Source: Burkholderiaceae bacterium (lineage in GTDB: Bacteria; Pseudomonadota; Gammaproteobacteria; Burkholderiales; Burkholderiaceae_C). Taken from it: 64,000 nt of DNA. The notes under the pieces were generated by a model, which saw only the letters and a list, made by a program, of their open reading frames with translations, did not search any database and had not been told where the DNA came from. How positions within the stretch are numbered: position 1 is the first letter of the stretch; each line of letters opens with the position of its first letter. The DNA is taken from NCBI GenBank assembly GCA_017848435.1, contig JAFEHU010000019.1, positions 1-64,000 on the forward strand, read 5' to 3'. Below are positions 56,567-64,000 of the stretch, piece by piece. The position numbers and the translations under genes are program-made.

Positions 56567-56890
56567 TCAAATTCTGAAGCTCTCTCCACAGCCGCAGCGG
56601 TCCCGCTCGTTCGGGTTGTTGAACTTGAAGCCTTCGTTCAGGCCTTCGCGCACAAAGTCGAGTTCGGTGCCGTCGATGTAGGCTAGGCTTTTCGGATCGA
56701 TCAGGATCTTCACGCCGTGGCCTTCAAACACCACGTCTTCGGGCGCGAGGTCGTCCACGTATTCGAGCTTGTAGGCCATGCCGGAGCAGCCGGTGGTTTT
56801 CACGCCCAGGCGCACGCCCACACCCTTGCCCCGTTTGGACAGGTAGCGGGTCACGTGCCGTGCGGCGGCTTCGGTCAGGGTAACAGCCAT
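56567..56890 (-). CDS. iscA: Fe-S cluster assembly protein IscA
   Basis: IscA is an A-type Fe-S carrier. The 107-residue protein has the three conserved cysteines at Cys35 (TTGCSGMAY), Cys99 and Cys101 (DRCGCGESF), exactly as in E. coli Isc[21 protein letters not shown] precedes the last pair. It follows iscU by 54 bases and precedes the terminator-like hairpin. Confidence 0.96.
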   Translation of the reverse strand: MAVTLTEAAARHVTRYLSKRGKGVGVRLGVKTTGCSGMAYKLEYVDDLAPEDVVFEGHGVKILIDPKSLAYIDGTELDFVREGLNEGFKFNNPNERDRCGCGESFRI

Positions 56891-56944
56891 GTTCTTCTCA
56901 GGTCACGCGGGCCGGCTGCCATTCAAGGCCACCGGTGCGTTGTG

Positions 56945-57331
56945 TCAATGCGTGTGCTTTTTCTTGTAGTCGTCGACCGCTGCCTTGATCGCGTCTTCGG
57001 CGAGGATGGAGCAGTGGATCTTGACCGGCGGCAACGCCAGTTCTTCGGCAATTTGGCTGTTCTTCAGCGCCGCCGCTTCGTCGAGCGTCTTGCCCTTGAC
57101 CCATTCGGTCACCAGCGAGCTGGAGGCGATGGCCGAGCCGCAACCGTAGGTCTTGAAGCGCGCGTCTTCGATCACGCCGGTTTCCGGGTTGACCTTGATC
57201 TGCAGCTTCATCACGTCACCGCAGGCGGGCGCGCCCACCATGCCGGTACCGACTGTGTCGTCGCCCTTGTCGAACGAGCCGACGTTGCGGGGGTTTTCGT
57301 AGTGGTCTACGACTTTTTCTGAATATGCCAT
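56945..57331 (-). CDS. iscU: Fe-S cluster scaffold IscU
   Basis: IscU is the scaffold on which IscS builds 2Fe-2S clusters. The 128-residue protein has its cysteine ligands at Cys37 (VGAPACGDVM), Cys64 (KTYGCGSAIASSS) and Cys107. The HscA-recognition motif LPPVK lies just before the last of these. One extra residue (NPETG) shifts numbering by one from E. coli after position 50. It starts 15 bases after iscS. Confidence 0.97.
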   Translation of the reverse strand: MAYSEKVVDHYENPRNVGSFDKGDDTVGTGMVGAPACGDVMKLQIKVNPETGVIEDARFKTYGCGSAIASSSLVTEWVKGKTLDEAAALKNSQIAEELALPPVKIHCSILAEDAIKAAVDDYKKKHTH

Positions 57332-57346
57332 GTCAATTCTCCTGAA

Positions 57347-58567
57347 TCAGTGCGCAGCCCATTGGATGGTGCTGATGTCGATGCCGTCCTGGTGCATTTC
57401 CCACAACGGGCTGAGGTCGCGCAGCTTGGCGACGTTTTGTTTGATGGTGACGATCGCGTAGTCGATTTCTTCTTCGGTGGTCCAGCGGCCAATCGTCATG
57501 CGCAGGCTGCTGTGTGCCAACTCATCGCTGCGGCCCAGGGCGCGCAGCACGTAGCTGGGCTCCAGGCTGGCCGAGGTGCAGGCCGAACCGCTCGACACCG
57601 CCAGGCCCTTGATGCCCATGATCAGCGACTCGCCCTCGACGAAATTGAAGCTCATGTTGAGGTTGTGCGGCACGCGCTGTGTTTCGTGGCCGTTGATGAA
57701 AACCTGTTCCACGTCTTTCAGGCCGGCCAACATGCGCTCGTGCAGGGCACGGATGCGCACGTTCTCGGCCGCCATCTCTTCCTTGGCGATGCGGTACGCC
57801 TCGCCCATGCCGACGCACTGGTGCGTGGGCAGCGTGCCGGAACGCATACCGCGCTCGTGACCACCACCATGCATCTGCGCTTCCAGGCGGATGCGCGGCT
57901 TGCGGCGCACGTACAACGCGCCAATGCCTTTGGGGCCATAGGTCTTGTGCGATGTCAGGCTCATCAGATCGACCGGCAGCGTGGCCAGATCAATGTCGAC
58001 GCGGCCGGTGGCCTGTGCGGCGTCCACATGGAAGATCACGCCCTTCTCGCGGCAGACCTTGCCAATGGCCGCGATGTCCTGAATGACGCCGATCTCGTTG
58101 TTGACGAACATCACGCTGGCCAGAATCGTGTCGGGACGAATCGCAGCTTTGAAGGCTTCGATATCCAGCAAGCCATCGGCCTGCACGTCCAGATACGTCA
58201 CTTCAAAGCCTTGACGCTCCAGCTCACGGCAGGTGTCCAACACGGCCTTGTGCTCCGTCTTCACCGTGATGATGTGTTTGCCCTTGGTCTTGTAGAAGTT
58301 GGCAGCGCCCTTCAAGGCGAGGTTGTTGGACTCGGTCGCACCGGAGGTCCAGACAATCTCGCGCGGGTCGGCACCGATCAGTGCGGCGACCTGCTCGCGG
58401 GCATTTTCAACCGCCGCCTCCGCTTCCCAGCCCCAGGCGTGGCTGCGCGACGCCGGGTTGCCGAAGTGCTCACGCAACCAGGGAATCATCGCATCCACCA
58501 CGCGCGGGTCGCACGGGTTGGTGGCGCTGTAGTCCATGTAAATGGGGAAGTGCGGGGTGGTGTCCAT
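57347..58567 (-). CDS. iscS: Cysteine desulfurase IscS
   Basis: IscS removes sulfur from cysteine with PLP and passes it to IscU and other acceptors. The 406-residue protein has [19 protein letters not shown], the PLP lysine in [12 protein letters not shown] and the sulfur-carrying cysteine in [14 protein letters not shown]. The N- and C-termini are those of the housekeeping ISC form rather than NifS. It lies 51 bases after iscR. Confidence 0.97.
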   Translation of the reverse strand: MDTTPHFPIYMDYSATNPCDPRVVDAMIPWLREHFGNPASRSHAWGWEAEAAVENAREQVAALIGADPREIVWTSGATESNNLALKGAANFYKTKGKHIITVKTEHKAVLDTCRELERQGFEVTYLDVQADGLLDIEAFKAAIRPDTILASVMFVNNEIGVIQDIAAIGKVCREKGVIFHVDAAQATGRVDIDLATLPVDLMSLTSHKTYGPKGIGALYVRRKPRIRLEAQMHGGGHERGMRSGTLPTHQCVGMGEAYRIAKEEMAAENVRIRALHERMLAGLKDVEQVFINGHETQRVPHNLNMSFNFVEGESLIMGIKGLAVSSGSACTSASLEPSYVLRALGRSDELAHSSLRMTIGRWTTEEEIDYAIVTIKQNVAKLRDLSPLWEMHQDGIDISTIQWAAH

Positions 58568-58618
58568 GGCTGGCTGTGTACAGGGATACGGGCTGGCAAA
58601 AAGCGGGTCAGAACCGCA

Positions 58619-59155
58619 TCAGGATTTGGCGAAAACGTTGCCAAGTGCGAACACCGAATTCGGCGCGTTCACGCGAATCGGCTTGACCACTGGCATGCTG
58701 GAAATGGCGCGCTTGACGGTGGGCTTGTCTTCGATCTGCACACCCTTGGCGATCTGCTCGTCCACCAGCTTTTGCAGTGACACCGAGTCGAGGAATTCGA
58801 CCATGCGCGTGTTGAGCGCCGCCCAGAGTTCGTGCGTCATGCAACGGCCGGCTTCGCCCAGGCAGTTTTCCTTGCCGCCGCACTGCGTCGCGTCGATGGG
58901 TTCATCCACTGAAACAATGATGTCGGCCACCGTGATCTCGGCCGCTTTGCGGCCCAGGGTGTAGCCGCCGCCAGGGCCACGGGTCGATTCGACCAGCTCA
59001 TGGCGGCGCAGCTTGCCGAACAGCTGCTCCAGGTAAGACAAGGAGATTTGCTGGCGCTGGCTGATGGCGGCCAGCGTCACAGGACCCGAGTTCTGGCGCA
59101 GGGCCAGGTCAATCATGGCTGTGACCGCAAAACGGCCTTTGGTTGTGAGACGCAT
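58619..59155 (-). CDS. iscR: Fe-S regulator IscR
   Basis: IscR is an Rrf2-family regulator that represses the isc operon when it holds a 2Fe-2S cluster. The 178-residue protein begins MRLTTKGRFAVTAMIDLA and has the winged-helix recognition segment SLSYLEQLFGKLRR. The cluster ligands are Cys92, Cys98, Cys105 and His108 in CGGKENCLGEAGRCMTH. The spacing between the last two cysteines is one residue longer than in E. coli. I chose the ATG at 59155; the frame is open 23 codons further upstream. Two IscR-like sites lie over its promoter. Confidence 0.96.
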   Translation of the reverse strand: MRLTTKGRFAVTAMIDLALRQNSGPVTLAAISQRQQISLSYLEQLFGKLRRHELVESTRGPGGGYTLGRKAAEITVADIIVSVDEPIDATQCGGKENCLGEAGRCMTHELWAALNTRMVEFLDSVSLQKLVDEQIAKGVQIEDKPTVKRAISSMPVVKPIRVNAPNSVFALGNVFAKS

Positions 59156-59296
59156 GGCAAGCTCCTTATGTTGTGCTTGTAAACCTTGAAAACACTCCCG
59201 GCTTTGTGAGCCCTGAAGCACCACCCTTGTACGGACCTGGCAAGAGATTCGCGCTGACGGTCACCGGGCGTTTGCGGTCAAACACCCGATGGCTTG

Positions 59297-59351
59297 GTTG
59301 TTGAGTAACGGAGTCAAGTATAGCACAAGACCAAACAAATCAGTCGGGTAA
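59297..59351 (-). promoter_or_regulatory. iscR promoter with two IscR-type operator sites
   Basis: On the minus strand the site at 59297-59321 reads ATACTTGACT-x5-ACTCAACAAC. It matches the left half of the E. coli type 1 IscR consensus fully and most of the right half. A second site at 59327-59351 has a good left half, TTACCCGACT, and a weak right half. A -10 box TATACT lies at 59317-59322, overlapping the first site. Tandem IscR sites over the iscR promoter are also known in E. coli, so autorepression is likely. Confidence 0.65.
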
Positions 59352-59666
59352 CCACACCGGCAAGTCGCATGTTTGTCCAAGACACTCATGAACAAACCAG
59401 TCGCCCACCCTCCCCCTCCCCACCCTCTACCAGCGCGCAACCTCGTTGGGCAAACCACCCCATTTCCATGAAGCAGTCGGTCGGCTTACCAAAGGCAGTA
59501 AGGTTGAGCCGAAACATCGATTTAAGTTCAAACCGGACTAAAACAGTCCAGTTATCGGCTCAATCCCACAAAAATCAAGGCATCTGCCTCGAAGAACCAA
59601 GCCTCGCCGAACACCGTTTGTCCAACCATTGTTGGTAGACAAATAACCGCACAAACATACCCAGGC
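59352..59666. other. Non-coding gap between iscR promoter and uvrB
   Basis: This stretch of 315 bases holds no gene that I can support. It is less GC-rich than the rest and includes a pyrimidine-rich tract near 59401-59430. A possible hairpin lies near 59608-59643 (TTTGTC-CAAC / GTTG-x3-GACAAA), downstream of uvrB and without a T-run. No repeat-family member was noticed here. Confidence 0.5.
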
Positions 59667-61784
59667 TCATCGGTCACGCAGGCCAACAGACCCCAACACG
59701 ACGATGTTGTCGGTTCCCGGTGCGCCAAAAGCCTGCTCTTTCAGCAGCGCCAGCTGGTCCCGCACCCGGGCCGCTTTCTCGAATTCGAGGTTGCGTGCGT
59801 GCTCCAGCATCTGCTTTTCCAGCCGCTTGATTTCACGCGACACGTCTTTCTCGCTCATGTCCTCCACCCGGGCGCGCTGCACCGCATCCTGCTCCAGCCG
59901 TTCAGCCTCACGCCCTGCTTTTTCGCTGTACACCCCGTCGATCAGGTCACGCACCTGCTTCACGATGCTGCGCGGCGTGATGCCCATTGCCAGGTTGTGC
60001 GCCACCTGCTTGGTACGGCGGCGCTCGGTTTCGCCCATGGCCAGCTTCATCGAGTCGGTGATGCGGTCGGCGTACAAGATCGCCCGCCCGTTCAAATTAC
60101 GGGCAGCACGTCCGATGGTCTGGATGAGCGAACGTTCCGAGCGCAGAAAGCCCTCCTTGTCCGCGTCCAGGATGGCCACAAGACTGACCTCCGGAATGTC
60201 TAACCCCTCGCGCAGCAGGTTGATACCCACCAGCACATCGAAAGTCCCCAGACGCAGGTCGCGCAGGATTTCCACCCGCTCCACCGTGTCCACATCGCTG
60301 TGCAGGTAGCGCACCTTGACGCCGTTGTCACCCAGGTAATCGGTCAGTTGCTCGGCCATGCGCTTGGTGAGTGTGGTGATCAGCACACGTTCGTTCTTGT
60401 CAACCCGGATGCGGATTTCCTGCAGCACGTCGTCCACCTGGTGGGTCGCGGGGCGAACCTCGACTTCCGGATCCACCAGCCCGGTGGGCCGCACCACCTG
60501 CTCCACCACCTGCCCTGCATGTTCTTTCTCATAAGCCGCCGGCGTCGCAGACACAAACACCGCCTGCCGGACCTTGGTTTCAAACTCCTCGAACTTGAGC
60601 GGCCGGTTGTCCAGTGCACTCGGCAAGCGAAAGCCGTACTCCACCAAGGTGGTCTTGCGGGCACGGTCACCGTTGTACATGCCGCCGAGCTGACCAATCA
60701 GCACATGCGACTCGTCCAGGAACATCAGCGCGTCCTTGGGCAGGTAGTCGGTCAGCGTGGACGGCGGGCTGCCCGGTGCGGCGCCCGACAAATGCCGGGT
60801 GTAGTTCTCAATGCCTTTGCAGTGGCCAATTTCGCTCAGCATCTCCAGGTCGAAACGGGTGCGTTGTTCCAACCGTTGCGCCTCCACCAACTTGCCCATG
60901 CCCACCAGCTCTTTCAGGCGTTCGGCCAGTTCCTCCTTGATCGTCTCCACCGCCACCAGCACCCGGTCGCGCGGCGTCACGTAATGGCTCGACGGGTAGA
61001 CGGTAAAGCGCGGGATTTTCTGCCGGATGCGGCCAGTGAGCGGGTCAAACAGCTGCAGGCTCTCGATCTCGGTGTCAAACAGCTCAATGCGGATCGCCAA
61101 TTCGGAATGCTCGGCAGGGAACACATCGATGGTGTCGCCGCGCACCCGGAACTTGCCGCGGGAGAAATCCTGCTCATTGCGCTGGTACTGCATGCGGATC
61201 AGTTGCGCGATCAAGTCACGCTGACCGATCTGGTCACCCACCCGCAGCGTCATCACCATGCGGTGGTAGCTCTCGGGCTCGCCGATGCCATAGATGGCCG
61301 ACACGGTGGCCACGATGACCACGTCGCGCCGCTCAATCACACTCTTGGTGCAACTCAACCGCATCTGCTCAATGTGCTCGTTGATCGCCGAGTCTTTCTC
61401 GATGAACAGGTCGCGCTGCGGCACGTAGGCCTCGGGCTGGTAGTAGTCGTAATAGCTGACGAAGTACTCCACCGCGTTCTTCGGAAAAAACTCGCGGAAC
61501 TCGCTGTACAGCTGCGCGGCCAGTGTCTTGTTGGGCGCAAACACGATCGCCGGCCGCCCCATTTGCGCGATCACATTGGCCATGGTGAAGGTCTTGCCGG
61601 AACCGGTCACGCCCAGCAGTGTCTGGAACACTTCACCGTCGCGCAGGCCCTCCACCAGTTTGGCAATGGCCACGGGCTGGTCACCGGCAGGTGGGTAGGG
61701 CTGGTACAGCTCGAACGGCGAATCCGGGTAACTGACAAATTTGCCTTGCCGCGGCTCAGGGATGACTTCTGTGATCTCAGACAT
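59667..61784 (-). CDS. uvrB: Excinuclease ABC subunit B
   Basis: UvrB is the damage-verifying helicase of nucleotide excision repair. The 705-residue protein has the Walker A motif [10 protein letters not shown] (Lys64). The beta-hairpin region is [12 protein letters not shown], the DEAD-like box is LMFLDESHV, and helicase motif VI is [14 protein letters not shown]-terminal UVR domain ([21 protein letters not shown]) binds UvrC. The ATG at 61784 is preceded by GAGGTAG, which supports it over 61802. It is divergent from the aminotransferase gene. Confidence 0.97.
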   Translation of the reverse strand: MSEITEVIPEPRQGKFVSYPDSPFELYQPYPPAGDQPVAIAKLVEGLRDGEVFQTLLGVTGSGKTFTMANVIAQMGRPAIVFAPNKTLAAQLYSEFREFFPKNAVEYFVSYYDYYQPEAYVPQRDLFIEKDSAINEHIEQMRLSCTKSVIERRDVVIVATVSAIYGIGEPESYHRMVMTLRVGDQIGQRDLIAQLIRMQYQRNEQDFSRGKFRVRGDTIDVFPAEHSELAIRIELFDTEIESLQLFDPLTGRIRQKIPRFTVYPSSHYVTPRDRVLVAVETIKEELAERLKELVGMGKLVEAQRLEQRTRFDLEMLSEIGHCKGIENYTRHLSGAAPGSPPSTLTDYLPKDALMFLDESHVLIGQLGGMYNGDRARKTTLVEYGFRLPSALDNRPLKFEEFETKVRQAVFVSATPAAYEKEHAGQVVEQVVRPTGLVDPEVEVRPATHQVDDVLQEIRIRVDKNERVLITTLTKRMAEQLTDYLGDNGVKVRYLHSDVDTVERVEILRDLRLGTFDVLVGINLLREGLDIPEVSLVAILDADKEGFLRSERSLIQTIGRAARNLNGRAILYADRITDSMKLAMGETERRRTKQVAHNLAMGITPRSIVKQVRDLIDGVYSEKAGREAERLEQDAVQRARVEDMSEKDVSREIKRLEKQMLEHARNLEFEKAARVRDQLALLKEQAFGAPGTDNIVVLGSVGLRDR

Positions 61785-61900
61785 GGAGCTACCTCGGGAC
61801 AACCCTTAAAATTGGGCCAACCCGACAGCGTACAACACCTTCGGACCATGCGCTTGGGCACAGGCCCGCGCCCCATACAACCACCTGCCAAGGACTCTCC

Positions 61901-63097
61901 ATGTCTCTTTTCACCGCCGTCGAAATGGCCCCGCGCGACCCAATTCTGGGCCTCAACGAGCAGTTCAACGCCGACACCAACCCCGCCAAGGTCAACCTCG
62001 GCGTGGGCGTCTATTACGACGACAACGGCAAACTGCCCCTGCTGGAATGTGTGCAAGCCGCTGAAAAAGCCATGATGGCATCGCCCAAGGCACGCGGCTA
62101 CCTGCCCATTGACGGCATTGCCGCCTACGACGCCGCCGTCAAAGGCCTGGTGTTTGGCACCGACAGCGAACCCGTGAAATCGGGCCGCGTCGCCACCATC
62201 CAGGCCATCGGCGGTACCGGCGGTCTGAAGGTGGGCGCCGATTTCCTGAAGCGCCTGAACCCCAACGCCGCGGTGCTGATCAGCGACCCAAGCTGGGAAA
62301 ACCACCGCGCGCTGTTCACCAATGCAGGCTTTGCGGTCGACACCTACCCCTACTACGACGCGGCGGCCCGTGGCGTGAATTTCGACGGCATGCTCGGCGC
62401 GTTGAATGCAGCACCCGCAGGCACCATCGTGGTGTTGCACGCTTGCTGCCACAACCCCACCGGCTACGACATCACCGCCGCCCAGTGGGACCAGGTGGTC
62501 GCTGCGGTCAAGAGCAAACAGCTGGTGGCCTTCCTCGACATGGCTTACCAGGGCTTTGGCCATGGCATTGCCGAAGACGGTGCCGTGATCGCCAAATTCG
62601 TCGCCGCCGGCCTGAGCTTTTTTGTGTCCACCAGCTTCAGCAAGAGCTTCAGCCTGTACGGTGAGCGCGTTGGCGCCTTGAGCGTGTTGTGCAACAACCA
62701 GGAAGAAGCCGGCCGCGTGCTGAGTCAGCTGAAGATCGTGATCCGCACCAACTACAGCAACCCGCCCACCCATGGCGGTGCCGTGGTGGCTGCCGTGTTG
62801 AACGACCCAGCGCTGCGCACGCTGTGGGAGAAAGAACTGGGTGAGATGCGCGTCCGCATCAAGGCCATGCGCCAGAAGCTGGTGGACGGCCTGAAGGCCG
62901 CCGGTGTGAAACAGAACATGGACTTCATCACCACCCAGATTGGCATGTTCAGCTACTCCGGCTTGACCAAAGACCAGATGGTGCGCCTGCGCAGCGAATT
63001 CGGTGTGTATGGCACCGACACCGGCCGCATGTGCGTCGCCGCGCTGAACAGCAAGAACATCGGCCACGTCTGTGCGTCGATCGCCAAAGTCGTCTGA
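61901..63097 (+). CDS. Aromatic/aspartate aminotransferase (class I)
   Basis: The 398-residue PLP enzyme begins with FTAVEMAPRDPILGLNEQF and NLGVGVYYDDNG. It has SDPSWENHRALF, HACCHNPTG and the PLP lysine Lys248 in STSFSKSFSLYGERVG. This pattern is that of AspC/TyrB-type subgroup I alpha transaminases, which exchange amino groups between aspartate or aromatic amino acids and 2-oxoglutarate. Separating AspC from TyrB is not possible here. It is divergent from uvrB. Confidence 0.93.
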   Translation: MSLFTAVEMAPRDPILGLNEQFNADTNPAKVNLGVGVYYDDNGKLPLLECVQAAEKAMMASPKARGYLPIDGIAAYDAAVKGLVFGTDSEPVKSGRVATIQAIGGTGGLKVGADFLKRLNPNAAVLISDPSWENHRALFTNAGFAVDTYPYYDAAARGVNFDGMLGALNAAPAGTIVVLHACCHNPTGYDITAAQWDQVVAAVKSKQLVAFLDMAYQGFGHGIAEDGAVIAKFVAAGLSFFVSTSFSKSFSLYGERVGALSVLCNNQEEAGRVLSQLKIVIRTNYSNPPTHGGAVVAAVLNDPALRTLWEKELGEMRVRIKAMRQKLVDGLKAAGVKQNMDFITTQIGMFSYSGLTKDQMVRLRSEFGVYGTDTGRMCVAALNSKNIGHVCASIAKVV

Positions 63098-63115
63098 GTA
63101 CGAGGTCGCCTACCC

Positions 63116-63149
63116 AAGCGCTGTTGGTTGCAAAAAACCAACGGCGCTT
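63116..63149 (+). terminator. Strong hairpin after the aminotransferase gene
   Basis: A 14-pair stem (63116-63129 with 63136-63149, one T-G pair) closes a six-base loop 18 bases after the stop codon. The downstream sequence is CTCAAAAATAATG, not a T-run, so it may act in 3' end protection or as a weak terminator. Confidence 0.55.
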
Positions 63150-63166
63150 CTCAAAAATAATGAATC

Positions 63167-63196
63167 TTGACAAGAATCGTTCTTATTTGATTTAAG
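63167..63196 (+). promoter_or_regulatory. Promoter with candidate Fur box
   Basis: A perfect -35 box TTGACA (63167-63172) is followed after 18 bases by TTTAAG. The 19 bases at 63171-63189 contain the palindrome AAGAATCGTTCTT. They match a typical Fur site of the form TGAGAATCATTCTCATTTG at about 15 positions. The site fills the space between -35 and -10, so iron-loaded Fur should block transcription of the receptor gene downstream. Confidence 0.6.
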
Positions 63197-63305
63197 CTCG
63201 CGGCCAACACAGTCGCAAGCCATCTCTGCGCCCCCCTCTGGAGCGCCCCAGCCAGCCTCTGAACCCCACCGAGCCCCCCAGGGCTCGCCATAAACGGAGG
63301 CCATC

Positions 63306-64000
63306 TTGGCAAAAAAACAATCCTCATCCAACCACAGCTCACCATCTGCTGCCGGCTTCGCGCGGCTTCCCTTGAGCGCGCTGATGCTCGCCGCATCGGT
63401 GTCCGGCTGGGCACAGACTGCGGACGACAGCGCAGCAACACCCCCCACGGAGACGGCGACCCCAGCGGCAGACAGCGCCACCATCGTGGCGCAAGCGACT
63501 GTGAGCCCCGCAGCAGCCCCCAAACCCGCTGCAGCGCCTGCCGAGGGCCAAACCCTGAAACAGGTCACGGTGACCGACAAGCGCGAGGAGGCGCTAGGCA
63601 AAGACTCGGTACGCGCCACCACCACCACGATTGGCAAAGGCAAGCAGGAACTGCGTGACATTCCGCAGTCGATCACCGTCGTCACCGAAAAGCTGATCAG
63701 CGACCGCAACCTGGACACCGTCAAGGACGCCCTGCGCCAGACCTCCGGCGTGACCTTCCTCGCAGCCGAAGGCGGTGAAGAAGACATTCGCCTGCGCGGC
63801 TTCTCGCTCGCCGGCACCGGAGACATTTTTCTGGATGGCGTTCGTGACCCTGCTTTCTACGACCGCGACACGTTCAACCTGGACCGCGTTGAAGTGCTGC
63901 GCGGCTCGGCCTCGCTGCTGTTCGGCCGGGGCTCCACGGGGGGTGCAGTCAACCAGGTCAGCAAAGTTCCCCGCGCGATCAACGAGAACGAAATCACCAC
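63306..64000 (+). CDS. TonB-dependent siderophore receptor, 3' end outside window
   Basis: The start is TTG at 63306, five bases after GGAGG, and the frame is open to the window end (231 codons). A signal peptide (LPLSALMLAASVSGWAQ) is followed by an Ala/Pro-rich linker. A TonB box-like LKQVTVTDKRE lies near residue 84, and then the plug domain (IPQSITVVTEKLISDR, LRGFSLAGTGDIFLDGVRD, VEVLRGSASLLFGRGSTGG). This pattern is typical of ferric-catecholate receptors such as Fiu-type proteins. There is no N-terminal signalling domain, so control is probably by Fur alone. The ligand is inferred from family. Confidence 0.9.
   Translation, partial: MAKKQSSSNHSSPSAAGFARLPLSALMLAASVSGWAQTADDSAATPPTETATPAADSATIVAQATVSPAAAPKPAAAPAEGQTLKQVTVTDKREEALGKDSVRATTTTIGKGKQELRDIPQSITVVTEKLISDRNLDTVKDALRQTSGVTFLAAEGGEEDIRLRGFSLAGTGDIFLDGVRDPAFYDRDTFNLDRVEVLRGSASLLFGRGSTGGAVNQVSKVPRAINENEIT

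Noticed and set aside
59400-59430. Pyrimidine-rich tract as a possible binding site or small RNA
   Set aside because: It has no promoter, terminator or dyad symmetry that would support a function.

Overview
The window is high-GC, densely packed bacterial chromosome with housekeeping genes throughout. The gene content (iscRSUA-hscBA-fdx, rimP-nusA-infB-rbfA-truB, smpB next to ratA/rnfH, guaB-guaA), the alanine/arginine-rich proteins and the small interspersed repeats point to a betaproteobacterium of the order Burkholderiales, most likely family Comamonadaceae (Rhodoferax/Hydrogenophaga/Acidovorax-like). The genus cannot be fixed from the sequence alone. No rRNA, tRNA, CRISPR array, prophage, integrase or insertion sequence was found.

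Layout. 1-3.5 kb: end of a DUF2069 gene, a GlcD-type FAD dehydrogenase, an MFS exporter and a DUF1499 lipoprotein. 3.5-8 kb (minus): short malic enzyme, guaA, guaB, with an intrinsic terminator between the two gua genes. 8-11 kb: DUF4124 protein, rnfH, ratA, smpB, a 3-hydroxyisobutyryl-CoA hydrolase-like gene. 11-19.6 kb (minus): typA, truB, rbfA, infB, nusA, rimP, a translation/transcription operon. 19.7-32.1 kb: two modules of circularly permuted ATP-grasp, alpha-E and transglutaminase-like proteins on either side of comEC. 32-35.5 kb: accessory stretch with a Rid protein, a PNPOx-like protein, an unknown membrane protein, a degraded Rid fragment and a CalB-like lipoprotein that lacks the expected catalytic histidine. 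35.6-40.8 kb (minus): parE, a lytic transglycosylase and parC. 40.9-46.8 kb (plus): MFS transporter, a 51-aa membrane protein, an SDR enzyme, a methyltransferase, dapA, bamC and an MBL hydrolase. 46.8-53 kb: small lipoprotein, roxA, slyD, rpiA, pyrD, N-formylglutamate amidohydrolase, manC. 53-59.4 kb (minus): iscR-iscS-iscU-iscA-hscB-hscA-fdx-dnaQ, running on into manC. 59.6-64 kb: uvrB, an aromatic/aspartate aminotransferase and the start of a Fur-type siderophore receptor gene.

The most system-like region is 19.7-32.1 kb. The separate cpA and alpha-E genes, the cpA-alpha-E fusion and two transglutaminase-like proteins together resemble a peptide-ligating/peptide-trimming pathway known mainly from genomic prediction; substrate and product are unknown to me. 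A second theme is small repeats that have become part of genes. One family supplies the pyrD stop codon, lies directly against the start codon of an SDR gene and sits in frame inside comEC. Another sits in frame inside truB and hscA and between a transglutaminase gene and a Rid gene.
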